Shown here one piece after another: positions 25,348-35,881 of a DNA stretch of 64,000 nt. Numbering within the stretch: position 1 is the first letter of the stretch; every line of letters begins with the position of its first letter. The stretch is taken from contig SSNU01000336.1 in the NCBI GenBank assembly GCA_012064415.1, forward strand, positions 1-64,000, in the 5' to 3' direction. Both the position numbers and the translations under genes were made by a program. The notes under the pieces were generated by a model that was given only the letters and a program-made list of their open reading frames with translations, was not told the origin of the DNA and did not search any database. The stretch is from Gyrodactylus bullatarudis (taxonomy: Eukaryota; Platyhelminthes; Monogenea; Gyrodactylidea; Gyrodactylidae).

Positions 25348-25981
25348 CTAGTTGACATGAAGATGAGAATTTACTAATTTTACAAAAAACTTAATATTCT
25401 TGTTTTCTTTTTCTTGTTCTTGTTTTTCAAAATAATTCTTTGAATTCTAAAACGGAATGAACTAATAAGATATTCGATAAAATTCCAAAAAATATTTTAT
25501 CTGACCAAAATTAGGCAGTTTTTTGAATTTCGAAAATGTACCAAATTTCCACTTTTTCAACTTTTGAGCCAAAATTTTTATCGATTTCGATGATTCGAAG
25601 TAGTTAAGTGATGATATTTGAGATCAACATTAAACGAAGAACTCGAATTCACATGCAGAAGTTCACTGAAATTCGTCATTACTGTGGGAAATCGAATTAT
25701 TTGAATTTTTCGATCATCACGAAGGCAAATTATCCAAAATCTGGAAGTCTAACCTTTTCTCAGAAATAATAAATTCTTCACTATCTCAATAGCCAAATTC
25801 GAAATACGATAAACGGCCTAATTTTGGTCAGATAGAATATTTTTTGGAATTTTTTCGAATATCCTCATCTTATTAGCTCATTCCGTTTTAGAATTCAAAG
25901 AATTATTATTTTCTGTGAATCCGGACAAGAATATTTAGTTTTTTTGTAAAAATAGCAAATTCTCATCTTCATGTCGACTAG
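25348..25981. mobile_element. Complete foldback element, type A (634 bp)
   Basis: Left end CTAGTTGACATGAAGATGAG, right end CTCATCTTCATGTCGACTAG. The arms stay complementary for about 200 bases, for example GGAATGAACTAATAAGATAT against ATCTTATTAGCTCATTCC and GACCAAAATTAGGC against GCCTAATTTTGGTC. The centre is unpaired and non-coding. This is the best reference copy for type A. Confidence 0.8.
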
Positions 25982-26453
25982 GTTTAGTATAGGATAAATA
26001 GAATTTACTGAATCTAATTGAGATCTTGAAAAATTATTTTCTTGACGATCACCTTGAAATCATTGAAAGAATTTCAGGTCAAATCTCAAGAAAGTTGGCG
26101 CCAACTCGAAATTTGAATAATTTCCGTATTTTCCTTTTAAAAGCTGATTTTCTTCAATTGCTAACATTATTTTCGAATTGTGTCATGTCAATTAGCTTAA
26201 ACGGAGAGAAGTACTAAATGAGATTCTAATAGAAATTCCATAAGGCTTCTTTTCATCACTTTTGATCAAGTCGATTTGCCATTAAATTTCGCATCTACTT
26301 ATTAGTAGATGATTTTAGTAAATTTTACAATTCTTGATTTTTCCATCAAAGTCTAGACATTTCTTTTGATTTTAGCGTAAAATAATGCGTAATATATGAT
26401 ACTCTAACTTTGGATAAATACCTCATTTTTGGCGAAAGAATTAGAGATATAAA
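25982..26453. other. Spacer between two foldback elements
   Basis: No feature is recognised. The open frame at 26026-26217 is unsupported. Confidence 0.35.
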
Positions 26454-27203
26454 GCTATTCTCGATGAATTTGGGAACTCATGATTTTTACAAAAATCTCA
26501 TTTCTTCATCAAGGTATCGAAAATTTTGAAAGATTTTTTGGCAACTGATTCAAAATGTACACTTTCACTGATTTGAGAAAAAAAATCCGAAAAATAGTTT
26601 CTTTTGGAAAATTTTGGAGAAATTTTAAAATTCGAGATGGCGCGATTTTTTAATTTTTTTAAACTTTGAGTTGAAAATTTTTTGTTGATTTCAAGGTCTG
26701 AGAGGAATCAAACGTTATTTTTCAGGATCATCATTAGACAAAGAAAATATTTGCTCTTATTCATTTTATTGTAAAAACACGTCATTTTGAAATGATCTTG
26801 GATCACCCTATTTTAACATTTTCCAAGCAGTAAAAATGATCGAAAAATAGGAAGTGGACTTTTGCACGTAAATAGTGTGTTTTTTCAAAAATATGAATAA
26901 GAGCAAATATTTTTCTTTGACTAATGATGATCCTGAAAAATAACGTTTGATTCCTCTCAGACCTTGAAATCAACAAAAATTTTCAACTCAAAGTTTAAAA
27001 AAATAAAAAATCGCGCCATCTCGAATTTTAAAATGTCCCTAAAATTTTCCAAAAGAAACTTTTTTCCAAATTTTTTTTCTCAAATCAGTGAAAGTGTACA
27101 TTTTGAATCAGTTGCCAAAAAAATCTTTCAAAATTTTCGATACCTTGATGAAGAAATGAGATTTTTGTAAAAATCATGAGTTCCCAAATTCATCGAGAAT
27201 AGC
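26454..27203. mobile_element. Complete foldback element, type B (750 bp)
   Basis: Left end GCTATTCTCGATGAATTTGG and right end CCAAATTCATCGAGAATAGC. The arms are complementary for about 330 bases with few mismatches, one of the longest inverted repeats in the window. A central word near 26800-26850 (CCAAGCAGTAAAAATGATCG) recurs in other foldbacks. There is no coding capacity; open frames inside are repeat shadows. Partial copies lie at 22535, 29388, 43338, 51850 and 62270. Confidence 0.85.
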
Positions 27204-28600
27204 TGTATTTCTAGTTTTTTCTAGTTTAATATCTTAGAACTTATAAGACCATATTTTCGATCTAATTTTAATTGCTACAAATTTCTGAAATCAACAAATA
27301 CTTATATTACTAATACTCTTTAGTTGGAAAAGTGGCAATTCGGTGCATTTTCGAGTATTCTCTTCGAATTCGCATTTATTATGATCCTGTGATCAAATCT
27401 ATGAATCTATCTGGAAATTTTCATTCACAGCAGGAGATGAACCTGTTCAATTTGTAAGGATGCAATTTGAAATTCTTTGGAAATTTTAGAAAAAATTTCC
27501 TTTCAGGTAGATCAAACTTTTTTTAGAGGAAATGGAAGAGGCATCCTTCGGAATCCCTGTGAAGCCATGTCAATATCCCATTTGAGGCTTCAATTTTCCC
27601 TAATTAGATGGGTTATATAAGTAGCAAGGAAATATTTGACATGTGTCTATAATTTTGAGGTAAACTTGATGATCTTTATCTAATATTTCAAAAATGCAAG
27701 ATATTCTTTATTCTTTGAAAGCTGTCCTTTATTCTTCTATGCTTGAATTGTTAAGAAACTAAGTACTTTTGGGGTTGTCATTCAAAAACTGCCAGTAAAC
27801 TCACCATTGCTATTAAAATCTTGACTCAAATCTTTCTTTTATAGAAGGATTGAAAAGAGTTATTTGTGCTAGACTTGTGTTGCCAATAGATTTCTTAAAT
27901 TTTTCATCTTAAGTTTTTTACTCTTGATTTTAAATTAATGATCTTGTGATGAATAAAATCTCGCTCTGATATTTTGTTTCTAATTGTGATCCTAAAAAAT
28001 AACTCAAGATCAGCGTCTCATTTTATAAAAGCAAAAAAACTCCTAGCTCAACTTGGTGTCTCGGATTCGAATTCACTTTTTCCCAAGTTCATAGCTTTGG
28101 GATATTACTCATCAAAGGCATCTAAGGTCAAAAGATTAACCTTGCATACTAGATAATATTCGATTATTTTTTGATCTTAAAATTATGAAGCTTATCGAGC
28201 AGGAAATACTTTTAGAATCTTTATGAAAATCAGATTAGTTAGGAAAGTCTGCAGTTTCTGTATTTTTAATAGTACCGTCTTTCGATCCATTTTAGATGAA
28301 GGAGAGGTGATGAAGTTAAAGGCTCTTTGGTTTTAGTCACATCTTGGAGTTGTTTCATTAAATGAGATTTATTCATATCTGCTACTGAAGATAAAATATT
28401 TTCCAATCAAGCGTCATAGTAATAAATTTAACAAAGTAATTTTTATCTTAAAAAGTCTTTAAATTTTGAAGACTACTCGAAAGTAGACACATAAATATAT
28501 TCTTGTCAATAATGAATGTTTATAGAATCCTATGAATTCATTTCAATTTTTGATAATTGACTAATCCAAAAATTCTCTCTGGTTTTTTCGCCCTTTTTTC
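27204..28600. other. Intronic stretch without recognisable features
   Basis: The open frame at 27974-28156 (60 codons, AKKLLAQLGVSDSN) has more balanced residues than its surroundings but cannot be tied to any family or splice sites. Confidence 0.3.
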
Positions 28601-28790
28601 ACTTTATTTCTGCTATTAATGTTGAGTTTTTAGGTTTTTTTTCAGCTTGCATTCTCCTCTTTGCTTGTTTCTTGCTATTTTCATTCTAATATTTGTAATT
28701 TTTTTATTTCAATTTTAAAAGTTACATTGCTGATAAAGCTTTTGAAATATACATTCAGTGTTAATAAACTCCTTTTTACAATACTTTTTT
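28601..28790 (+). repeat. Degenerate PLE 3' UTR with hammerhead-like motif
   Basis: Worn plus-strand copy of the PLE 3' end: CACTTTATTTCTGCTATTAA, TTTTTTCAGCTTGCATTCT and CTTGCTATTTTCATTC, followed by the motif at 28725-28760 and TTAATAAAC. Confidence 0.65.
28725..28760 (+). ncRNA. Minimal hammerhead-like motif (PLE), decayed core
   Basis: CAUUG, CUGAUAA, an AGCUUUU spacer, GAAA, UAUACAUU, CAGUG. Stem I pairs CAUUG with CAGUG over all five positions (one G-U), although both strands differ from the other copies. The core has G8 changed to A. Confidence 0.45.
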
Positions 28791-29387
28791 GAAATCTTTG
28801 AATAATTTAATTCGAATTTTTATCGAATAATTTCTAAACCCGATAAGACCTCAGTTCATGCAATGAGGAATACATTTCAAATCCTTCTCTTTAGAAATAA
28901 TAAAGATTATTTTTTGAGTGTTTAAGAACCAGATTTGAAATAAAAAGAAATCAGTTAGTTGCAAAAAAACTATGATAAACACCCACAACCCGTGTAATTA
29001 AGAAACTTTAGATTAAAAATAAAATTTGAAATTACATAAATTTCACAAAAGGTTGATAGATTGAAGAAATTCGGCTTAAATAACATTCAATTCCATATCT
29101 GAACGTACACCAATTCACTACATTAGAGTCGATTAAGTAAATTTCAGACAATAAATTTGACATTTCCCTCTCTTGTTTATTAACATCTTGTGATTAATAA
29201 TTCTATATCATCGATAGTTCGGATATTTGTTGAATCTTGATAAAATATTTATTTATTCTAACCATACAATCATACTAAGAATAGAACAACCACAAGAGTT
29301 TCTGTTTACATTCTTGTCTACGAGAAAAAGATCAGAATAAAATTGTTAGTTATCGCCATTTTCCGAATGTACACTGTACATTGTACA

Positions 29388-29848
29388 GCTATTCTCGATG
29401 AATTTGGGAACTCATGATTTTTACAAAAATCTCATTTCTTCATCAAGGTATCGAAAATTTTGAAAGATTTTTTGGCAACTGATTCAAAATGTACACTTTC
29501 ACTGATTTGAGAAAAAAAATTTGGAAAAAAGTTTCTTTTGGAAAATTTTAGGGACATTTTAAAATTCGAGATGGCGCGATTTTTTATTTTTTTAAACTTT
29601 GAGTTGAAAATTTTTGTTGATTTCAAGGTCTGAGAGGAATCAAACGTTATTTTTCAGGATCATCATTAGTCAAAGAAAAATATTTGCTCTTATTCATTTT
29701 TTTGAAAAAACACTCCATTCACGTGCAAAAGTCCACTTCCTATTCTTCGATCATTTCTACTACTTGGAAATTGATAAACTAGGATGATCCTAGATCATTT
29801 AAAAATTACGGGTAAAGGTGAAAGTGTACATTTTGAATCAGTTTTTTT
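29388..29848. repeat. Foldback element, type B, left arm and part of centre
   Basis: Starts GCTATTCTCGATGAATTTGG as in 26454 and follows it closely to about 29790, then jumps to the AAAGTGTACATTTTGAATCA word of the other arm. It is internally deleted. Confidence 0.75.
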
Positions 29849-31674
29849 TTAATTTTGTTAATCCACTATGCCTACAAGAGAATCTAGGGAAAATGGGCAA
29901 TGCATGACTATGCATGGGATTGTAAACGAATTTTCAGTTATTTTAGATCTCACACATCATTGTTATCAAAATTATATGTGGAAATTTCACGGAAAACTTT
30001 GATTTAAAAAAAGGTTAAAATTCGTTACATCTCTACTGACTACTCATTGAAAAAAAACAGCTAGGTTAATGAAATTTCTGTCTTTATGTCAAAAATAGCC
30101 TTGAAGTGAATGTGACCAATGGTTGAATTAAGCTTGAATTATTGGAGAAAAAAAACTAAGCTTGAGTAAAGAACTAATAAGGAAGAAATTTAACATCGAT
30201 TCTCAAAAAATAAATGTTACTAGGCAACTTTGTTATTTCTTACTCTTTTTCTCTCTGTGCTAGAGGAAACTTCCGTCTTGAAAAAGTAACTCCATACATC
30301 TCGTTTCGTATTGCTCTCCTTCTGTCAATAAATACGCTCACGTTGAATTCAAGTTTCTATGTCCTCATACAAATTGAGTCGTAAGAAATCACTATTCTCC
30401 CTGAGTTGAATTGAGGATTCTTGAATTGAATCAATATCTGCTTTTATTTAGATATTTTGATGAATTCGAGGCAATTTTCCGAGTTTTCTGCTCTCATATC
30501 TTAGTTTTTCATATTAAATAAATATCGAATCTTTAATTATCATTTTTGATACAAAACAATCACATGGGGAGTCTCTCTGAAAAATCTATATCGTGACATT
30601 GGTGAAATTACTGAAACAAACCATAATTTTTTTGATATTTTAAAATCATTCATCCAAGCCGAATAATATCTTTTATGAAATAAAAATACTTTTTAAGGCA
30701 ATTTCCTTATTCTCCTAGATGTGACTATCAAAAGTAAAAAGTTTTTGGATTTTTAACGAAAGTAAAGTATTCTACTTATGAGTAATTTGAAAATATTATT
30801 CAAAAATTCATGATGGTTGATTTTAACCTAAGATTGAATACTTTAAGCTCGAAAAACTGTCTTAAGACTGTGCAAATTTTTTTTTAAAGCAAATTATTAT
30901 TGTATAAATGAGTAAATTGTAAAAATAAAATTTCAACTGATATTAGTTATTTTCATTTGAAGATAAACTCTATTTTTGTTTCACAATCATCTATAGTTTA
31001 AACGTATTCTTGCTCTTATGAATGCTTATTTTGCTAAACGCTCTTTAGAGAAAAATTCTTGAAAGTGCAATTAAATTCTTTCAACAAACAAGCGAAATTA
31101 ATCAAATCCATTTCAATTAACACAATAAAAGGTTCATTTTTACAACAGCACCCATTAAATAGATGATGCTATTAGGAGAATCTGAAACAAAACAAAAAAT
31201 TTCTAATTTTTTAATTGATTGAAATTTTCCATTCATAAAAATTGATGACAATTGTACGAAAAAATATGGAATATTTTCATAAAAGATGAATTTATATTTT
31301 GGTTTCAGATAAATCAAGGATATTAGGAAATTTTAACCGCGTAAAGTTGAGTTTTTGTGAAAAATAAACAAAAGAAATATTTTTAGAAAATATATTAAAG
31401 TCAGTGGCTAAATATTGAGACTGAATAGAAAAATTGATTTTATTGAAAAAAACTTTTAGAAAGATGAATTGGAAATCAGTGAAAATAGCTTCCCGATGAA
31501 TTACCAGAGAATTCAAATTTAGATTCGGGAAAGTGATTAAGACCATTTTCTACGTTATCGTTTGATTTTCAATTCTTGACCTTTAGAAAAAAGGTTCTAG
31601 AGATTCGAAACAGAAGATATTGAAAGATATTATTTTTTTCTGTTCTGAAAAAGTAATAATTTCGTGAATTTAGA
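29849..31674. other. Intronic stretch without recognisable features
   Basis: No gene is seen. The minus-strand open frames at 31117-31317 and 31292-31546 lack conserved motifs. Confidence 0.35.
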
Positions 31675-31885
31675 AAATTGGAAGAAGATATATTAAAACC
31701 AAATGTACATTTCTTGAAGTATAATCAGTGGTAATTCATCAGAAATGATATAAGTCAAAAGATTCATTCAAGATAATAATTTACAAATCATGAAGAAATA
31801 GTAAAAGTCAAAGAAAAATAAGAATAAAATGCAAGCTGAAAAAACACCAAAACTCTCCAATAAATAGCAAAAGGGGAGAGAAAAG
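31675..31885 (-). repeat. PLE terminal repeat, minus strand, with hammerhead-like motif
   Basis: On the minus strand: ACTTTTCTCTCCCC, GGAGAGTTTTGGTGTTTTTT, TTACTATTTCTTCATG, then the motif at 31698-31732 and TTTTAATATATCTTCTTCC. It is identical in layout to 33561-33740. Its outermost 28 bases reappear inverted at 31893-31920. Confidence 0.8.
31698..31732 (-). ncRNA. Minimal hammerhead-like motif (PLE)
   Basis: ACCA, CUGAUUA, UACUUCAA, GAAA, UGUACAUU, UGGU. Stem I ACCA/UGGU is perfect. The core has G8 changed to U, which should disable cleavage. Confidence 0.5.
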
Positions 31886-31990
31886 TTTTAGTTTTAATAT
31901 ATCTTCTTCCAATTTTCTAAATTATGAATTTAAGTGGATTTTCGGACGTGTTTGAAAAACTACGTGAATTACTTATTCGCAATAATTTCG
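31886..31990 (+). repeat. PLE terminal repeat running into the ORF start, plus strand
   Basis: TTTTAATATATCTTCTTCCA followed by an ATG near 31927 and the codons MNLSGFSDVFEKLREL. It is joined head to head with the minus-strand copy on its left, so the TTAATATATC segment forms an inverted repeat around 31703-31892. Confidence 0.7.
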
Positions 31991-32458
31991 TGAATAGTTT
32001 CATGAAACTCTTCTATATGGATCAAGTTTTTCCTGATTGCCTGGGTATCAAAGTGTGTGTTTCTTTGATAATAATAAATTAGGATAAATAAAATATAAAT
32101 ACTATAAAGAAAAGATTGTCTCTCTTTCACTAAAGAAAGAACTCTTTCATCTTTATTTTATATTCCCAAGAGAATATTTTTCCCGATTCTATAAAAGAAT
32201 CAACAGAATGATATCTGTAATTCGTGATACATAATTTTAGGAAAACTATATATTGGTGAATGGAAAAAATCAAGGTAGACTAATAAAAAATACATAGAGA
32301 GAAACAAATGGGATCAATTTGTCAATCCATTGATGTATCTGATTTAGATTTATTTCCATCTGATAAAAAAAACTTGATCCTCCCATATTTACTTTTATTA
32401 GAATTTATATACCTACTTGTAAGTAAATATATATTTATTTTTTCTTCTTTTATGTTAG
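31991..32458. other. 3' end of innexin intron 1
   Basis: AT-rich. It ends in the polypyrimidine tract TTTTTTCTTCTTTTATG and the acceptor TTAG at 32455-32458. Confidence 0.6.
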
Positions 32459-32689
32459 TTATCGAGTATTATGGAAGTCTCCTGTGACATTGAAATGATT
32501 AAAGATCCAGAAACCCGACGATCAAATGTTGTCTATGTTGCCAGGCACATTGAAGATTCACTCACAAATCAAAGAGAATATCGAGCTGGCTGCAGTGTTA
32601 AATGTCGTCAATGCTTGGCCAAATCCTGTTGCCTATGGTTTGGTAAAAGATATGGCAATTACCTTGTCTGCCTATATCTAATAATGAAG
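32459..32689 (+). CDS. Innexin gap-junction protein, exon 2
   Basis: Second coding exon, 77 codons, phase 0 at both ends, residues 138-214. It encodes the cytoplasmic loop between transmembrane segments 2 and 3, with the family-typical DPETRRSNVVYVARHIEDSL and the cysteine-rich CLAKSCCLWFGKRYGNYL that leads into segment 3. The acceptor (TTAG at 32455-32458) is preceded by a good pyrimidine tract, and the donor is GTGAGC at 32690. It reads straight from exon 1 (GIH) and into exon 3 (VFYVTNVVGQFF), as expected for the family. An internal methionine at 32471 is not the start; four codons before it belong to the exon. No frameshift or stop is seen. Confidence 0.92.
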
Positions 32690-32790
32690 GTGAGCTTCTT
32701 GAATTTGTTATTTTCTATAGGCTCTTTTAGGGAGTAAGCATAAAATTCTGAAAGTTCATTCTATTCAATACATGATGAAAAATTCATAAG

Positions 32791-32912
32791 GATTTGCTGA
32801 GGCCAGAGGAGAAAACTCTATTAGTTTACAAATTCCAATGTGATTGTGGAGCCTCATATATAGGTAGAACTATTAGGAAATTATCTACCAGAGCGGAGGA
32901 TCATCTAAGGTT
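32791..32912 (+). pseudogene. PLE GIY-YIG fragment in innexin intron 2
   Basis: About 40 codons, LLRPEEKTLLVYKFQCDCGA then SYIGRTIRKLSTRAEDHLR, closely matching the GIY-YIG core of the PLE at 48316-49295. It is cut off sharply on both sides. It lies in sense orientation just 100 bases after the exon 2 donor. Confidence 0.88.
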
Positions 32913-32933
32913 GTTATTCATCTCTAATGTCAC

Positions 32934-33110
32934 TCACAAAATGTGTTTTCATTACGTCATTGTAAGAAATGAACGGGGGTCTGTAGAATCCAAATTGTAT
33001 GTTTCCCCAACTTCCTCACAAAACTAGAAACACAGCATTGGAAAAAAGGGGTCTACCTACAAGATGTGTTTGCATTACGTCATCGCTGTGAAAATAAACG
33101 GGGGTCTGTT
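32934..33110 (+). repeat. Direct duplication of a 50-base word
   Basis: The segment 32934-32983 (ATGTGTTTTCATTACGTCAT and AACGGGGGTCTGT) recurs at 33060-33110 with a few differences, about 125 bases apart. No coding role is seen. Confidence 0.6.
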
Positions 33111-33560
33111 ACTAAATTCTGAATGATTTTTTCCCAAATTCATTTGAAAACTAAAAATGAAATCATGTGAACTCTAAACTTGTCTAGTTTTTAGCCAGAA
33201 TTATATTTCTGGCTGAGATTTACGGAGGTGAAACAGTTTTTGATTCTGCATCTGATGGTATTATTTTTATGCTTCAATGAGAAGAAAAACTTCTTCTTAT
33301 TATTACTTGAACTAAGGTTCTGGAAAAAGGTTAAGGAGAAAGTGCTATGAACATTTAGTGTAAATTCAAAATTTCATCAAATTTAACAAGAAATTAATCC
33401 ATTTTCGGCCCTCAAATCTTTTAAATCTCAAATAAATTAATTATATTTTCATTATAATACTCATGAGTAAGCCATTGAATTTTTTTTGTGCGTCGGGTTT
33501 TCCAGTCATACATTTTTTAGAGAGTTTAGTGTACTGAATTTAGGCTTTCATCATGTTTTA

Positions 33561-33740
33561 GAAAATTGAAAGAAGATATATTAAAACCAAATGTACATTT
33601 CTTGAAGTATCATCAGTGGTAATTCTTCAAAAATGATATGAGTTAAAAGTTCATTCAAAATAATAATTTACAAATCATGAAAGAAATAGTATAAGTCAAA
33701 GAAAATAAGCATCAAATGCAAGCTGAAAAAACACCAAAAC
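33561..33740 (-). repeat. PLE terminal repeat, minus strand, cut by another element
   Basis: Minus-strand PLE 3' UTR (GTTTTGGTGTTTTTTCAGCT, TATTTCTTTCATG) with the best-preserved hammerhead-like motif at 33586-33620. At 33740 it is interrupted by the TIR element at 33741-34496. Confidence 0.8.
33586..33620 (-). ncRNA. Minimal hammerhead-like ribozyme motif (PLE), intact core
   Basis: ACCA, CUGAUGA, UACUUCAA, GAAA, UGUACAUU, UGGU on the minus strand. The core is complete, stem I (ACCA/UGGU) is perfect, and stem III is the palindrome AUGUACAU with U16.1 and U17 before the predicted cut. Stem II is reduced to at most one U-A pair around an 8-nt loop. Confidence 0.65.
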
Positions 33741-34496
33741 TCCTTATTCATTAATCTATCATTAATCAACGTTTCAGAGCAATAGGTTCTAAGATGACGT
33801 TTTAAAGTTTTTTTCAAAATTCATAATTCGAACTAATTTCTACCGGCCAAACTCATGCAGCTGTTTTGAATACAGTTGGTATAAAAGTTTCCCAAGCTCA
33901 ATACTCGATCAAGAAATTCAGAAATCTCAAAACTATCGATGAACTCGAGATTCATATTTTGAAATTTTGTTCTGCAATCAAGAATGGCATCTGTTACCAG
34001 AAGATTCTGTCTTAAGTTCGCAAAAAGTCCAACGAATTAAATTTAAACGAAGGAACAATTTCTTAAGAATCTTTTAGTTATTCTTTAGTAATCAACCCAC
34101 TTCTCTGAACATTTTGAGGCAGATTGTGAAAAAGATTCAACTTAGCTTGAGCTCAATGTAGAATAGTGTAAACATTACTCTCTAAACTCTGGACCAAGAG
34201 GGGAGAGAGACAGAGTTGTTTTACATCTAAGTCAATCCCTTCACAAATTAGCTCTGGAACTCAGAGGATTCTTAAGAAATGAAATGTTGATGGATAAAAC
34301 TGGAAATTGATTTTAGACAGCCACAAGTTTTTCCTGATACGTTTTTTCTAGAAACAAATAGTGGAAACGTATATAATTTTTGATTCCCAATCGAATGGTA
34401 TGAATTTCATCGATGAATTATGAAAAAAACTTTAAAACGTCATCTTAGAACCTATTGCTCTGAAACGTTGATTAATGATAGATTAATGAATAAGGA
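33741..34496. mobile_element. 756-bp element with about 80-bp TIRs
   Basis: Left arm TCCTTATTCATTAATCTATC, CAACGTTTCAGAGCAATAGG and so on to about 33823; the right arm is its near-perfect reverse complement, 34416-34496. The interior (about 590 bases) has no open frame of note. The element inserted into a PLE terminal repeat inside innexin intron 2, so it is younger than that PLE copy. No convincing target duplication is seen beyond a possible AC. The superfamily is undetermined. Confidence 0.8.
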
Positions 34497-35080
34497 ACCT
34501 AAATATGAGGTCGTTTTGATTCTATGTCTGTATGATTATTAGGAAATAGAGATACTTTTTTATTACAATTTTAATATGACTACTTTATAGTAGAGGGTCG
34601 ATTATTTTTTATCGAGTTGGTCTTTTCTATATACAATTTTTAGAGAATTCACTGTATATCCTGATTTACATTTTTTGGATTTTGAGTTGGTATTTTTGCG
34701 GGTTCAAAAATTGGTTTCTAGCATTGCGATAACGCAAGTAAATCCAATTTGGCTATCATAATTATTTAAGTTGCCAAATAATTTTCGATTTTTGAAAATT
34801 CTACAAGATCACTGAATTATGTCAGCTTTCTAAAAATTCTGCTGGCCATATTCGAATTCCTTTGATAATTACAGATTCTAATATTTTTATTCAAGTTCAA
34901 AATAGTCGGGACATTTTTTATTCATATTTTTGATTGATCTAGCTGGAAATCTATGATTTTTATAAAGATCAAATCATGAGGCCTACTTTTACCATTCGAA
35001 TTTAGAAAGGTCAAAGCTTGAAGTTCAAGCTTTATTTAATTTTTCAGCTAAATCTTAATGAAATTTATTTTTATTTCAAG
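34497..35080. other. 3' part of innexin intron 2
   Basis: No repeat family is recognised. It ends in TTTATTTTTATTTCAAG, a good branch/acceptor region for exon 3. Confidence 0.6.
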
Positions 35081-35881
35081 GTATTTTACGTGACCAACGT
35101 TGTTGGACAATTTTTCATAATGAATCGTTTTCTCAATTCTTCAAAGACCTTCTATGGCCTAGACTTGCTACGAGAGTTGGCCATGGGCGTTGAATGGTCT
35201 CAGTCGGGCAATTTTCCAAGGACCACTTTGTGTGACTTTGAAGTGCGTAAAGTTGGCGGAAACATGCACACCTACACGATTCAATGTGTTCTACCCATAA
35301 ATATGTTTAATGAGAAAATTTTCATCTTCCTTTGGTTTTGGTTCGTTTTAGTTAGCTCCATCACACTGACATCATTCTTTTATTGGGCTTACAAGTGCAG
35401 CCTGAGAGGGACTCGGATACAATTCATTAGAAAGTTTCTCAAACTCCGGGATGCTGTAGAATCAAATAACAAGAAAAAAAGTTATGCCTTTGTTGATAAC
35501 TACTTGAGACCAGATGGTGTCTTTATACTTCGGTTGATAGCTCAAAATGCTGGAGAATTGGTTACAGCAGAGATAATCGAACGTCTCTGGTTCATTTATC
35601 AGAGACATCAGGCCATGCCGACCCTTGTCAATGGAGATTCTGGTAATAAGCGCCAACTTCCAAGTCTTAAATATTTTCCAAAGAAGCCTGGCTTCATTCA
35701 CAGTCCAAATGAAGGCTTCGTTAAAACTCCAACAGTTCCGCCGCCACTGCCTCCCCATCCGAGCTCAAGTAAAATTCGTTCACATCACACATCCAGTTCA
35801 AATATCGCTTCTAGTAATTTAGATCATGACGAATCAAAGAATGGCCGGAAGGACCCTGAAGAGCCTGGAGAGTTTGTCTAG
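35081..35881 (+). CDS. Innexin gap-junction protein, exon 3 and stop
   Basis: Last coding exon, 266 codons plus TAG, residues 215-480. It opens with VFYVTNVVGQFFIMNRFL (transmembrane segment 3). Extracellular loop 2 follows with two conserved cysteines (TTLCDFE and IQCVLPINMFNEK), then transmembrane segment 4, rich in F, W and L (about residues 297-322, KIFIFLWFWFVLVSS). The cytoplasmic tail contains RPDGVFILRLIAQNAGELVT, typical of innexins, and ends in a Pro/Ser-rich stretch (TVPPPLPPHPSSS) and an acidic end. The exon starts after TTTCAAG at 35080; the open frame upstream to 35018 is intronic. A minus-strand open frame, 35462-35758, is antisense shadow. Confidence 0.93.
   Translation, partial: VFYVTNVVGQFFIMNRFLNSSKTFYGLDLLRELAMGVEWSQSGNFPRTTLCDFEVRKVGGNMHTYTIQCVLPINMFNEKIFIFLWFWFVLVSSITLTSFFYWAYKCSLRGTRIQFIRKFLKLRDAVESNNKKKSYAFVDNYLRPDGVFILRLIAQNAGELVTAEIIERLWFIYQRHQAMPTLVNGDSGNKRQLPSLKYFPKKPGFIHSPNEGFVKTPTVPPPLPPHPSSSKIRSHHTSSSNIASSNLDHDESKNGRKDPEEPGEFV

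Noticed and set aside
26964..27170. Repeated frames starting MKSTKIFNSKFKK at 26964, 29432(-) and 43660
   Set aside because: They are three copies of a foldback arm (type B) read in one frame. They vary with the repeat and have no coding signature.
27974..28156. 60-codon frame with balanced residues
   Set aside because: Looks better than its neighbours but has no homologue I can name and no splice signals, so it was not called.
35462..35758. 98-codon open frame on the minus strand
   Set aside because: Exact antisense of innexin exon 3, which carries clear family motifs. The minus reading has none.
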